Notes under the pieces: model-generated
The model's database searches: none
The model's input: the letters and a program-made list of their open reading frames with translations, nothing else
What the model was told of the DNA's origin: nothing
Made by a program: the position numbers and the translations under genes
DNA from: Robertmurraya korlensis
GTDB lineage: Bacteria; Bacillota; Bacilli; Bacillales; Cytobacillaceae
Assembly (NCBI RefSeq): GCF_023715225.1
Contig: NZ_JAMBNS010000004.1
Location: forward strand, 62,001 to 126,000
Reading direction: 5' to 3'
Length of the DNA: 64,000 bases
In this document: in pieces, positions 8,519-16,674 of the stretch
How positions within the stretch are numbered: the first letter of the stretch is position 1
Layout: every line of letters starts with the position of its first letter

Positions 8519-9697
8519 TTATATAAATGTCATAAGTGCTCCACCAACTACACCTGTCACAACAATGATCCATGGAGGTAGCTTCCAATATACGAGCATA
8601 CTGAATAAAATAGCCGCAAATGCAAAATCAATCGGAGCTAAAATAGAACTTGTCCAAATAGGCTGGTAGAAAGCGGATATTAGAATTCCTACCACCGCAG
8701 CATTTACTCCCATTAACGCCCCTTTTATTTTAGGATTACGACGTAAAGAATCCCAAAAAGGTAATGCTCCCAGCACCAGAAGAAAGGCAGGTAAGAAGAT
8801 GGCGAAAGTGGCTAATAACCCACCTTGCCAACCGCTTATCACTGTTCCTAAATACGCAGCAAAGGTAAAGAGGGGACCAGGTACTGCTTGTGTAGCTCCA
8901 TAACCAGCTAAAAATGCCTCATCTGACAACATTCCAGTAGGAACAAATTCTCGTTCTAGTAATGGTAAAACCACATGCCCGCCTCCAAATACTAGGGAAC
9001 CTGATCGATAAAAACTATCAAACAAAGCTACCCAATGAAGGGATGTGGCCTCTCTTAAAATGGGTAGCAATAGCAAGAGGATGAAAAAAAGTAATAAAGA
9101 AATGATTCCAAAACGACGACTGATTGGAAATGCCATCTTTTGTTCATGTGTATCTATTTGTTGCCTGTAAAGAAAAAATCCTAGAATTCCTGCAATGGCG
9201 ATTACTCCCACCTGAGTAAAGGCTGTTTGCCAAAGAAGAGTGACGATAAGTGCAAATAGTGCAAGTGCTTTTCTTTTTTTATCAGGAGTTAAATTGCTTG
9301 CCATACCTAAGATGGCATGTGCAACAACTGCCACAGCAACAATTTTTAATCCGTGTATCCAACCTGCTTCACCCACTTCAAATCCACGAAGTAAAAGAGC
9401 AAATACCATAAGGGCCACAACTGAGGGAAAAGTAAAACCGATAAATGAAACAATTCCTCCAAGTACCCCAGCTCTCATGACACCAATTCCAATCCCCACT
9501 TGGCTACTAGCTGGACCAGGTAGGAATTGACAAAGTGCAACTAAATCAGCGTAACTTTTTTCATCTAGCCACTTTCTTTTGCGAATATATTCATTGTGGA
9601 AATAACCTAAATGGGCGATTGGCCCCCCAAAGGATGTTAATCCTAATTTGGTAGACACAAGTAGAATTTCCAATAATGATTTCAGCTGATTCACCAT
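8519..9697 (-). CDS. chrA: Chromate transporter, long two-domain CHR family (ChrA)
   Basis: A 392-residue membrane protein made of two homologous CHR domains. Domain 1 has TKLGLTSFGGPIAHLGYFHN and QFLPGPASSQVGIGIG. Domain 2 has FYRSGSLVFGGGHVVLPLLE and YGATQAVPGPLFTFAAYLG. The paired FGGP and FGGGHVVLPLL motifs are diagnostic. Members export chromate coupled to the membrane potential, although many genomic copies have untested substrates. It is a single gene between terminators, and no ChrB/ChrR partner is seen. Confidence 0.9.
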   Translation of the reverse strand: MVNQLKSLLEILLVSTKLGLTSFGGPIAHLGYFHNEYIRKRKWLDEKSYADLVALCQFLPGPASSQVGIGIGVMRAGVLGGIVSFIGFTFPSVVALMVFALLLRGFEVGEAGWIHGLKIVAVAVVAHAILGMASNLTPDKKRKALALFALIVTLLWQTAFTQVGVIAIAGILGFFLYRQQIDTHEQKMAFPISRRFGIISLLLFFILLLLLPILREATSLHWVALFDSFYRSGSLVFGGGHVVLPLLEREFVPTGMLSDEAFLAGYGATQAVPGPLFTFAAYLGTVISGWQGGLLATFAIFLPAFLLVLGALPFWDSLRRNPKIKGALMGVNAAVVGILISAFYQPIWTSSILAPIDFAFAAILFSMLVYWKLPPWIIVVTGVVGGALMTFI

Positions 9698-9828
9698 ATC
9701 ACCTCTAAAGCTAATCTTTTATTTTATAAAGTTGTCCAAGTGAATTATTCTGGACTATTCTAAAATATCATTAATACCCGGTATTTCTGTTTATAACACG
9801 TATTATTTACAAAAAATTTATAAAAACT

Positions 9829-10731
9829 TTACAAAATCTTTACATTGTTCAAGGGTTTTGTTGCTTGATAGGTTACAATTTGTGGATAGGCAATGCCAGA
9901 CAAAATAATTAAAACACCTAACCATTGTACCCATGTTACCTGTTCTTGAAGTACCCATACTGAAGCGATTACAGCAACTGGGAGTTCTCCAGCACTAAGA
10001 ATACTAGCGAGCGCGGGACTAATCTTAGGTGCTCCAAGAGAAAACAGGATTATGGGAATAACTGTTCCGAAGGCACCTAAAAGGAAGCTGTAAAACCATA
10101 TATCGTGTCCGAATGAAGAAAATAACACTTTAGGTGTGAAAATGGTTAGTAGTACTAATAAACCCCCAGTAGAAATATAGAAACTACGAGTAATTAAAGG
10201 GAGTTGTGTTTCTACTTTTCCACTTAATAAAATAAATAAAGACATCATAAACGCAGCAAGTAGACCAAAAATCAATCCTACCGTATCTATTTCCTTAACA
10301 GTTCCTCCAACCACTCCACCTGCTAAAATAGTGCCTGATATTAATAATAGGAGAGATAGTAGAGTTGATTTAGAAGGCCATTTTTTGGTTATTATTGAAT
10401 GAATCAATATACCTATCCATGTAAATTGAAAAAGTAAAATGATCGCTATTGAGGCTGGAATAGTTTGTAAGCAATAGTAGTAAAAAACACCAGTCAATGC
10501 AGTACATGCACCCACTATGGCCAGACGTATAAACTGTTTCAAACTTATTTTTTGTCTTGAGAAAATAATCATTAGGATAAACATAATTCCCCATCCAAAA
10601 CCATATTGCCCAGTGGTTACTTCTCGAAAGGTAAACCCTTCTTTGTAAGCCAATTTCACAAAGGTTGATAATATACCGAAGGAACATGCTCCTAGAAAAA
10701 CATAAACAGAATTCAGGACCAAACGTAACAA
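9829..10731 (-). CDS. EamA/DMT-superfamily transporter
   Basis: A 300-residue transporter with ten predicted TM helices in two EamA repeats (about 1-145 and 150-295). The second repeat contains GAFGTVIPIILFSLGAPKI and a C-terminal VQWLGVLIILSGIAYPQIV. The substrate is unknown; DMT relatives export metabolites or take up nucleotides and amino acids. The start is TTG, with GGAGGGG 7 bases upstream. The leader contains a long hairpin that could act as an attenuator. Confidence 0.85.
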   Translation of the reverse strand: MLRLVLNSVYVFLGACSFGILSTFVKLAYKEGFTFREVTTGQYGFGWGIMFILMIIFSRQKISLKQFIRLAIVGACTALTGVFYYYCLQTIPASIAIILLFQFTWIGILIHSIITKKWPSKSTLLSLLLLISGTILAGGVVGGTVKEIDTVGLIFGLLAAFMMSLFILLSGKVETQLPLITRSFYISTGGLLVLLTIFTPKVLFSSFGHDIWFYSFLLGAFGTVIPIILFSLGAPKISPALASILSAGELPVAVIASVWVLQEQVTWVQWLGVLIILSGIAYPQIVTYQATKPLNNVKIL

Positions 10732-10734
10732 GTT

Positions 10735-10850
10735 AGAACCCCTCCTAAAAATATAAAGAACCCATCTTTATTGTTTTAGTTTCCAGAAAACAATAAAAAT
10801 GGGTTCTATGAGTTAACAAAATTATACTTTTTTTATAGCGATTGTGACAA
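10735..10850 (-). promoter_or_regulatory. Promoter plus hairpin leader of the EamA gene
   Basis: On the minus strand the -35 TTGTCA is at 10850-10845 and the -10 TATAAT at 10826-10821, with an 18-base spacer. Transcription should start about 10 bases before a 21-bp hairpin (arms 10807-10787 and 10777-10757, one G-U pair). That is followed by TTTATATTTTT and then the ribosome binding site. The hairpin therefore lies inside the leader and looks like a terminator or attenuator. It can also terminate transcripts from the upstream oxidoreductase gene. Confidence 0.7.
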
Positions 10851-10908
10851 GGGATATACTTCTATTTTTATAGATTCTGATGAGGAAATAAGCTTTTAAT
10901 CATTCATG

Positions 10909-11877
10909 TCAAACTGTGATTACCACTTTACCTTGTGCATGACCTTCAGAGAAATAATTGAAAGCATCTGCAATCTCACTTAATTTATATGTTCTATCAA
11001 TAACTGGTATTATACTACCTGTTTCAAGTAGTTCTTTAACATAGATTAAGTCTTTTTGATTGGCTCTCTGTAGTATGTTTCCGATCTTTTTACTTCCGAT
11101 GATTGATGTCCAGGGTGCTTGTATCATGGTTTGAAATAACTGTTCTCCTGAACCTCCGACGTGAAGAAAGAGGCCATTTGGGTTCAATGCTCTCTTATAA
11201 ACGGATAAGGGTTGGCCTCCATTCACACCTAATATCAAGTCATACTTTTCCTGTGTTTGGGAGAAATTCTCTTTCTGATAATCAATGACATGGTCAGCAC
11301 CAATTGAAAGTAAAATGTTTACATTTCTCGTACTACACAACCCCGTCACTTTAGCACCCAGGGATTTTGCTATTTGTACAGCAAATGTTCCTACACCACC
11401 AGATGCCCCATATATCAACACTTTTTGTCCAGGTTGAATTTTCCCTTTATTCCGTAGTGCTTGCAAAGCAGTAACTCCAGCCATAGGAACTGCCGCTGCT
11501 TCCTCAAAGGACAGGTTTTTTGGTTTTAATGCCAAAGCGTCTTCTGGAACGCACACATATTCTGCAAAGCCACCCCAGCCATAGGCAGATAGGTCACCGA
11601 ACACTTCATCTCCTAGTTGGAATTGGTTCACTCCCTTGCCTATGGATTCAACTTCACCTGCAATGTCGCCTCCAGGGATAGGGTATTTGGGTTTAAATAA
11701 ACCAAAAGCCAATCGAGCTAAATAGGGTTCACCTTTTAAAAGAACGAGGTTTCCATAATTTACGGAAGAGGCATGTATTTTCACTAACACTTCCTTGTCC
11801 TTAGGAACAGGCTTATCTACCTCTTTTAATAAAAGTACATCGGAGCTTCCATACTTTGTACAAACTACTGCCTGCAT
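10909..11877 (-). CDS. Zinc-independent quinone oxidoreductase-like MDR enzyme
   Basis: A 322-residue medium-chain dehydrogenase/reductase of the quinone oxidoreductase (QOR) type. It has the N-terminal GroES-like fold (VLVKIHASSVNYGNL, PGGDIAGEVESIG), then the nucleotide-binding motif VLIYGASGGVGTFAVQIAK at about residue 152. A C-terminal GHAQGKVVITV follows. The catalytic and structural zinc ligands of alcohol dehydrogenases are absent. It likely reduces quinones or alpha,beta-unsaturated carbonyls with NADPH. It is monocistronic or read through weakly into the EamA gene. Confidence 0.88.
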   Translation of the reverse strand: MQAVVCTKYGSSDVLLLKEVDKPVPKDKEVLVKIHASSVNYGNLVLLKGEPYLARLAFGLFKPKYPIPGGDIAGEVESIGKGVNQFQLGDEVFGDLSAYGWGGFAEYVCVPEDALALKPKNLSFEEAAAVPMAGVTALQALRNKGKIQPGQKVLIYGASGGVGTFAVQIAKSLGAKVTGLCSTRNVNILLSIGADHVIDYQKENFSQTQEKYDLILGVNGGQPLSVYKRALNPNGLFLHVGGSGEQLFQTMIQAPWTSIIGSKKIGNILQRANQKDLIYVKELLETGSIIPVIDRTYKLSEIADAFNYFSEGHAQGKVVITV

Positions 11878-12092
11878 GTAAATTCCTCCTATTAATCAAT
11901 CAAACCCAGATAAATTTTCTAACACTTAAAGATATTCCAGGTTAGAGGTATTAAAAACCAAGGCAGTTCTTTTTAACAAACAAATGGATTAAAATAAAAA
12001 AATCCAATTTTTTTAAATTCCTAGTTTACAGGTAGGGATAATGTGGATTATAGTATAGAAACAAAGTTATTTAAGAAGTTGGAGGCTATGAA

Positions 12093-12980
12093 ATGAAAAA
12101 GTTAATGGTATTTACGTTTATTGGTTTATTAGCACAGCTAATAGATGGGGCATTAGGAATGGCATACGGGGTGACGTCCTCATCCATGTTACTTGCGTTT
12201 AGTATTGCACCAGCAGTTGCATCCGCATCGGTTCATTTAGCAGAAGTGGTGACAACGGCTGCATCTGGAGCTTCACACATTAAATTTGGGAATGTTGATA
12301 AACAAACAGTACTCAGACTCGTCATACCAGGATCGATTGGAGCATTTTTAGGGGCTACATTTTTGAGTAATATTCCTGGTGACCTTGCAAAACCCTATAT
12401 TTCTATTTTTTTACTTGCCCTTGGTGTATATGTTTTGGCTAGATTCTTATTTATGTTTAAAGTTGGAGAACAGAAAAATAATATTGGTTTATCAAGAAAA
12501 AAATCCATCCCTCTAGGATTGATCGCGGGTTTTGCTGATGCGACTGGTGGAGGAGGCTGGGGTCCCATTGCAACTCCTGTTTTGCTTTCTCAAAAAGGAA
12601 TCAGTGCACGTAAAGTAGTTGGTACAGTTGATACAAGTGAATTTGCCATTGCCGTATCTGCTACTCTTGGATTTTTAATCTCCCTTGGTTGGGAACAAGT
12701 AAACTGGCTGTGGGTTGGAGGATTAATGATTGGTGGATTAATTGCTGCACCGATTGCTGCCTGGTTAGTACAAAAAATCCATGCACAATTAATGGGTGTG
12801 CTTGTAGGAGGGTTTATTATCCTAGTTAACTCTAGAACTCTTGTGACAACATGGATTGATCAAACAAGTGTTTATCCATTCGTTTACGCAGGTATTGCTG
12901 GTATCTGGATTGCTTCGATTGTATATATCGTATTAAAAATCAAAAATACAAATTCGAATGCAAGTGAAGTACTAAATTAA
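12093..12980 (+). CDS. TSUP/TauE-SafE family sulfur-compound exporter
   Basis: A 295-residue membrane protein of the former DUF81 family with about eight TM helices. Motifs include IDGALGMAYGVTSSSMLL at the N-terminus and FADATGGGGWGPIATPVLL in the middle, each opening one of the two repeats. Members move sulfite, sulfoacetate, thiosulfate or related anions. The next gene is an Rrf2 regulator related to CymR, which supports a sulfur role (inference). GGAGG lies about 7 bases upstream. Confidence 0.87.
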   Translation: MKKLMVFTFIGLLAQLIDGALGMAYGVTSSSMLLAFSIAPAVASASVHLAEVVTTAASGASHIKFGNVDKQTVLRLVIPGSIGAFLGATFLSNIPGDLAKPYISIFLLALGVYVLARFLFMFKVGEQKNNIGLSRKKSIPLGLIAGFADATGGGGWGPIATPVLLSQKGISARKVVGTVDTSEFAIAVSATLGFLISLGWEQVNWLWVGGLMIGGLIAAPIAAWLVQKIHAQLMGVLVGGFIILVNSRTLVTTWIDQTSVYPFVYAGIAGIWIASIVYIVLKIKNTNSNASEVLN

Positions 12981-13025
12981 GTTTTGCGCCCCCATTAAAA
13001 ATTAACGTAATTCATTTCTATATGC

Positions 13026-13093
13026 AAAAGTCGACTGGTTTAATCAACAATTAAAATTTTATGGTAAAATGTTGACTAGAATACTCGACTTTT
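13026..13093. promoter_or_regulatory. Inverted repeat flanking the rrf2 promoter region
   Basis: AAAAGTCGA (13026-13034) and TCGACTTTT (13085-13093) are a perfect 9-bp inverted repeat 50 bp apart, bracketing an AT-rich promoter region with a TAAAAT -10-like hexamer near 13064. A second pair, CGCCCCC (12988-12994) and GGGGGCG (the ribosome binding site near 13114), lies outside it. Autoregulation is plausible but unproven. Confidence 0.4.
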
Positions 13094-13126
13094 CATTGAA
13101 TGAGGGAAAAATAGGGGGCGAACTAA

Positions 13127-13582
13127 ATGAAGGTTTCAAGTAAGGGAGAATATGCATTAAGAGCATTACTAGTTCTAGGGGAACTTCATGGAAAAGTGGT
13201 ATCGATTCAAGAAATTTCAGATAAAACTTTAGTCACTGTAAGTTATTTAGAACAAATTTTATTAAAGCTTAAAAAATTAGGGTATTTAGAAAGTAAAAGA
13301 GGTACAAATGGCGGATATATCCTAAAACGGGAGACAAGGGACATAAACATTGGTGAAGTCATTCGGGTGTTAGAGGGACCACTTTCCCCTATGGGATGTG
13401 CATCCATTACGAAATACGAACCATGTCAATTAGAACCTTCTTGTCAACTAAAACCACTCTGGTCGCTTGTTAGAGATACGATCGCGTATGTGTTAGATCA
13501 AACCACTTTAGAGGACTTATTGGAGAATCGGATAGCTTTGAACAAAGGGGATGATTTTCTTGCTTTCAAAAGGACAAATTGA
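13127..13582 (+). CDS. Rrf2-family regulator, CymR-like, with a cysteine cluster
   Basis: A 151-residue winged-helix regulator. It has the Rrf2 N-terminus (KVSSKGEYALRALLVL), recognition region (VSYLEQILLKLKKLGYLES), wing (RGTNGGYIL) and the conserved GEVIRVLEGPLSPM. After this it carries three cysteines (C-x8-C-x5-C, roughly residues 92-107), where CymR has none. These could bind an Fe-S cluster as in NsrR/IscR or sense thiols. Neighbours (TSUP exporter, YezD) point to sulfur metabolism. It overlaps the next gene, so the two are translationally coupled. Confidence 0.82.
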   Translation: MKVSSKGEYALRALLVLGELHGKVVSIQEISDKTLVTVSYLEQILLKLKKLGYLESKRGTNGGYILKRETRDINIGEVIRVLEGPLSPMGCASITKYEPCQLEPSCQLKPLWSLVRDTIAYVLDQTTLEDLLENRIALNKGDDFLAFKRTN

Positions 13583-13745
13583 TGAGCAAGTATTAGAAAA
13601 AGTGAAGATTTTACTCGAGAACTTAGAATATGGAACAGTACAAATAACTGTACATGACTCTCAAGTGACTCAAATCGATAAAATAGAAAAACACCGTTTA
13701 CCATTACAAGCAAGAGGCAAAACACAACAAAAACATGCAAGATAA
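13560..13745 (+). CDS. YezD-family small protein (DUF2292)
   Basis: A 61-residue protein with the DUF2292 core LLENLEYGTVQITVHDSQVT followed by QIDKIEKHR. YezD-type proteins often sit next to sulfate/cysteine assimilation genes, and their role is unknown. TTG 13560 is favoured because AAAGGGG lies 9 bases upstream; ATG 13551 touches that site. The start lies inside the rrf2 gene (23-base overlap). Confidence 0.8.
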   Translation: MLSKGQIDEQVLEKVKILLENLEYGTVQITVHDSQVTQIDKIEKHRLPLQARGKTQQKHAR

Positions 13746-13772
13746 AAAAATAAATACATGCCAATCGGACAA

Positions 13773-13834
13773 CCGAAGGCTCCTATTAGTTATCTGTTCA
13801 TGAACATGGACCGTTGCTAAGGGGGCTTTTTTTT
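13773..13834 (+). terminator. Probable terminator
   Basis: An imperfect long stem (AAGGCTCC region with GGGGGCTT region, with an inner TGTTCATGAACA palindrome) precedes a run of eight T. Confidence 0.55.
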
Positions 13835-13922
13835 GTCGGATATAAAAAAACAGTTTGGTTTTCCAATAGTACAGTAGTAAGACTTGTTGGTAACTGAATA
13901 GACTAAACTGGAGGTATTGAGG

Positions 13923-14087
13923 ATGTCAAAACAATTAAGATTGGCTGTAGAAAAGAGAAAGAATTATTTAATTAATTACTTAATCAAAGCAGGAATCTAC
14001 AAGAAGAACGAGCAACATTTATTTGAGTTAACACTTACAGACTTAGAGCTAGAGTATAAAAAATGGAACAGAAATTGTAAGGAATAA
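13923..14087 (+). CDS. FbpA-like Fur-regulated basic protein
   Basis: A 54-residue basic protein (starts MSKQLRLAVEKRKNYLINYL). It closely resembles Bacillus FbpA, a small basic protein thought to act with the sRNA FsrA in the iron-sparing response. GGAGG lies about 9 bases upstream. I could not see a clear Fur box in the upstream 75 bases, so iron control is assumed from the family only. A clean terminator follows, giving a monocistronic unit. Confidence 0.78.
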   Translation: MSKQLRLAVEKRKNYLINYLIKAGIYKKNEQHLFELTLTDLELEYKKWNRNCKE

Positions 14088-14092
14088 GTGTG

Positions 14093-14119
14093 GACCTTCG
14101 TTAGATGAAGGTCTTTTTT
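14093..14119 (+). terminator. Rho-independent terminator
   Basis: GACCTTC (14093-14099) pairs with GAAGGTC (14107-14113), followed by six T. Confidence 0.85.
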
Positions 14120-14203
14120 ATGTTGTATCAATATGACAAATTTTTGGGTAGCACGCCTATAAGATTTGAATATAATTTAACATACAACGGTAAGGAGTAT
14201 GTT

Positions 14204-14785
14204 ATGGACGATCAGGTCAAAGAATTATTTGGTGCGGTAATAACTGCAATAGGGACAATACTTTCAGCAATAGCAAGTATACCTACACAGTCCACTAGAA
14301 TCACAGATTTATATAAAGGCTTAGATATTGTCGGTAATACACTTCAAGGTTCGGGCAATGCAATTCAAGCTGATGCACAAAGCCCCTCACTCGAGAAACT
14401 AGGTAATGAGATTCAAGCTATAGGAAATAGTACAGTTGTTGCTGGACTTATTTTGAAGGTTGAAGAAGAAACAGAAGAAAAATTAGTGATCACGGGCAAT
14501 TTATTACAAGCACTAGGTGGTGGTGTAGCATTAGCTGAGGAAGTTGAGGACCCAACTGCTTCTGGTCAAATTTACAATATATATGGGAACCTACTCCAAT
14601 CTACAGGGAATTCACTTCAAGCAATTGGTGGATCTATCAACTTAAAAGAAAAGCGAGAGTCGGAATCTGGTTCGTCTGGTGATGTAATTATCTTTACTGG
14701 AAGTTGGATTCAAGCAGTTGGTTCAGTAATCTCGATATTTGGTGCTCTTCCGGAAGAAAGCAAACGGGGTGTTCCTTCTCCTTAA
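14204..14785 (+). CDS. Repetitive amphipathic protein (possibly DUF6944)
   Basis: A 193-residue protein built from about seven degenerate repeats around G-N-x-(L/I)-Q-(A/S)-x-G (for example GNTLQGSG, GNEIQAIG, GNLLQALG, GNSLQAIG). Glycine-rich hydrophobic helices alternate with acidic linkers. The layout matches what I recall as a 'DUF6944 repetitive protein' of Bacillus; its function is unknown. ATG 14204 has TAAGGAGT 6 bases upstream; the longer reading from 14105 would overlap the preceding terminator. Confidence 0.72.
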   Translation: MDDQVKELFGAVITAIGTILSAIASIPTQSTRITDLYKGLDIVGNTLQGSGNAIQADAQSPSLEKLGNEIQAIGNSTVVAGLILKVEEETEEKLVITGNLLQALGGGVALAEEVEDPTASGQIYNIYGNLLQSTGNSLQAIGGSINLKEKRESESGSSGDVIIFTGSWIQAVGSVISIFGALPEESKRGVPSP

Positions 14786-14804
14786 CACCCCATAAGTTCT
14801 TATA

Positions 14805-15410
14805 CTACCTACTTAAAAGAAGTAATTTTATCCCCAACCCAGCAAAAATAGTTCCCTTAAAGTAATTAATAATGTTTGATACTAAAGCATTTCCACTCAA
14901 TTTGTCTCTTAATCGCGAAGAGAATAATGACACAATAAAAAAGACAATAAAGGTTTCAATAATGAAGATAATGCCTAAGAAAAAGATTTGAAACGATTCA
15001 TCCCCCGTACCTACATGCACAAATTGTGGTAAAAAAGTCAAAAAGAAAATGGGCATTTTTGGGTTAGCAATATTCGTTATAAAACCTTTTCTAAAAAAGC
15101 CCTTTAATTGAGTACCGTCCGGGTCCAATTGAGTAGATTCACTTTTTTCACGAAACGATTGAATCGCTAAGAATAGTAAATAAACAGCTCCGCCATATTT
15201 TATTACCTCGAAAACAAAGGGTGATTTTTGAACGATAATGGACAAGCCAAACGCAGCAAGTAATGTATGAATAAATGTCCCCGTTAAGGAACCTAAAATC
15301 GTACGGATTCCTGCTTTAATACCTGATGAAATACTTTGTGTAAGAACAAATATCATATCGGGACCAGGTATTAGAATGATAGATAATGACATGCAAATAT
15401 AGAAAAACAT
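14805..15410 (-). CDS. LysE/RhtB-family amino acid exporter
   Basis: A 201-residue transporter with about six TM segments. It has the family signature IPGPDMIFVLTQSISSGIKAG near the N-terminus and FITNIANPKMPIFFLTFLPQ in the middle. Members export amino acids or homoserine lactone-like compounds; the substrate cannot be deduced. It is monocistronic; the 480-base region upstream contains the 52-bp repeat array. Confidence 0.88.
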   Translation of the reverse strand: MFFYICMSLSIILIPGPDMIFVLTQSISSGIKAGIRTILGSLTGTFIHTLLAAFGLSIIVQKSPFVFEVIKYGGAVYLLFLAIQSFREKSESTQLDPDGTQLKGFFRKGFITNIANPKMPIFFLTFLPQFVHVGTGDESFQIFFLGIIFIIETFIVFFIVSLFSSRLRDKLSGNALVSNIINYFKGTIFAGLGIKLLLLSR

Positions 15411-15568
15411 CGTCCTACTCCTTCAATTTATTATTTTTACATATTAAAACATAGAAAAAGAAAATCTCTCAAGAGACTCTACTAATGTGTTAGCAGTCTA
15501 CCAAACTAAAGAATGACTAGTATTTATATGTTTGTTCATTTAGAGGAAGTGGTTTTTTGATGAATAAA

Positions 15569-15855
15569 TTAAATAAAAAAAGTTGATGAAGATCAAAAGT
15601 TGAAAAAGAAGGGAGGGAAGTGATCTTCATAAGGCTGATGAAGATCACAAGTTGATAAAGAAGGGGGAGTAATGATCTTCATAAGGCTGATGAAGATCAC
15701 AAGTTGATAAAGAAGGGGGAGTAATGATCTTCATAAGAATAATGAAGATCAAAAGTTGATAAAAATCAGTTTGTAACGACCTTCATAAGTTAGGTAAAGC
15801 CCGAAAGTCAGAAAAGGAGGGTATGAAGCGGTCATAATAAAGCGGATTATGACCA
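15569..15855. repeat. Array of hairpin-forming repeats with a 52-bp period
   Basis: Left arms begin at 15621, 15673, 15725, 15777 and 15829, exactly 52 bp apart, with a half-degenerate unit at 15569. Each unit is a 10-bp arm (TGATCTTCAT), a 7-base loop and ATGAAGATCA, then about 25 bases of purine-rich linker containing AAGAAGGGGGAG. Units 2-4 are near identical. The fifth (15777) is degenerate. The last (15829) has different arms, GGTCATAAT and ATTATGACC, that still pair perfectly around a 7-base loop. The array lies in the 487-base gap between the lysE gene and the 3' end of the rpiR-type gene and would be in that gene's 3' UTR. Confidence 0.85.
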
Positions 15856-15897
15856 AAAATCAGTTTGGTTAGCCGTGAGATTGGTTTTAATAATGGT

Positions 15898-16623
15898 TTA
15901 GCTTTGTTGCCTATGTACTTCACGTGCGAGAGATTCTAGAATATACACGACGGGCACTTGAGTGGTAATATTTGCTTTTTCATAAATTTCTTCCGTCACG
16001 TAATAGGCAATGTTTACATCAGATATTTTGGCAATCGTTGAACGTGTATTATTTGTGATGCTAATAATGGTACTTCCTTCTTGTTTCAATTGGTTCAAGT
16101 GTTCAATCGTAAAATAGTTTTCACCCGACACCGATAATGCGATCGTCACGCTTTTATCGTGGTGTTTGGAGTGAAGCTGTAAAAAAGGATCCTTTATATA
16201 AAGTGAGAATTTACCCAAACTAGAGAAGTATCTGGCTCCATATTCAGCAACAATACCTGAGCTGCCGCTCCCGATAAAAATAACATGATCGATTTCTGCA
16301 ATCAGTTTTGCAGCCTCTTTAATTTTATTTTCTAAGTCTCCATTTAATGTCCGTTCGAAAAATTCAACTACTGAATGGTCTGAATACTTTAGTGTGGCTT
16401 TTTTCTCCTCACCTAAATGCATTTTAAGCTTAACTTTAAACTCTGAAAAACCTTCGCAATTAAGTTTACGACAAAAACGTAGTATGGTTGCTGTCGATAC
16501 ATGTGTTTCATCGGCTAATTCACGTATTCTCATATAAGCAACTTTCTCACTATGTTGGCAAACATAATTATATATTGATGTTTCTAATTCATTGAATGAT
16601 TTAATGACCTCATTTGTAAACAT
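15898..16623 (-). CDS. RpiR/MurR-family sugar-phosphate regulator
   Basis: A 241-residue regulator. The N-terminal RpiR helix-turn-helix contains DETHVSTATILRFCRKLNCEGF. The C-terminal SIS domain (about 100-235) binds phosphosugars (IFIGSGSSGIVAEYGARYFS, VTIALSVSGENYFTI). It is divergent from the 6-phospho-beta-glucosidase gene, with several palindromes between them, so it probably controls that gene and itself in response to a phospho-glucoside. Confidence 0.88.
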   Translation of the reverse strand: MFTNEVIKSFNELETSIYNYVCQHSEKVAYMRIRELADETHVSTATILRFCRKLNCEGFSEFKVKLKMHLGEEKKATLKYSDHSVVEFFERTLNGDLENKIKEAAKLIAEIDHVIFIGSGSSGIVAEYGARYFSSLGKFSLYIKDPFLQLHSKHHDKSVTIALSVSGENYFTIEHLNQLKQEGSTIISITNNTRSTIAKISDVNIAYYVTEEIYEKANITTQVPVVYILESLAREVHRQQS

Positions 16624-16674
16624 AAAAGGAACCTCTCCTTAGAAATCGCAACTTTCTAATCATACATGTATTAA

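Noticed and set aside
10735-10850. T-box or amino acid leader before the EamA gene
   Set aside because: The leader is only about 80 nt and lacks a T-box sequence and specifier loop.
13498-13764. 88-residue hydrophobic minus-strand ORF
   Set aside because: Antisense to the rrf2 end and YezD; the Phe/Leu/Val richness reflects the AT-rich complement.
13846-13922. Fur box before the FbpA-like gene
   Set aside because: No sequence close to the GATAATGATTATCATTATC form was found.
15569-15855. Possible CRISPR array
   Set aside because: Repeats are evenly spaced, but the linkers are nearly identical rather than unique, and no cas genes are present.
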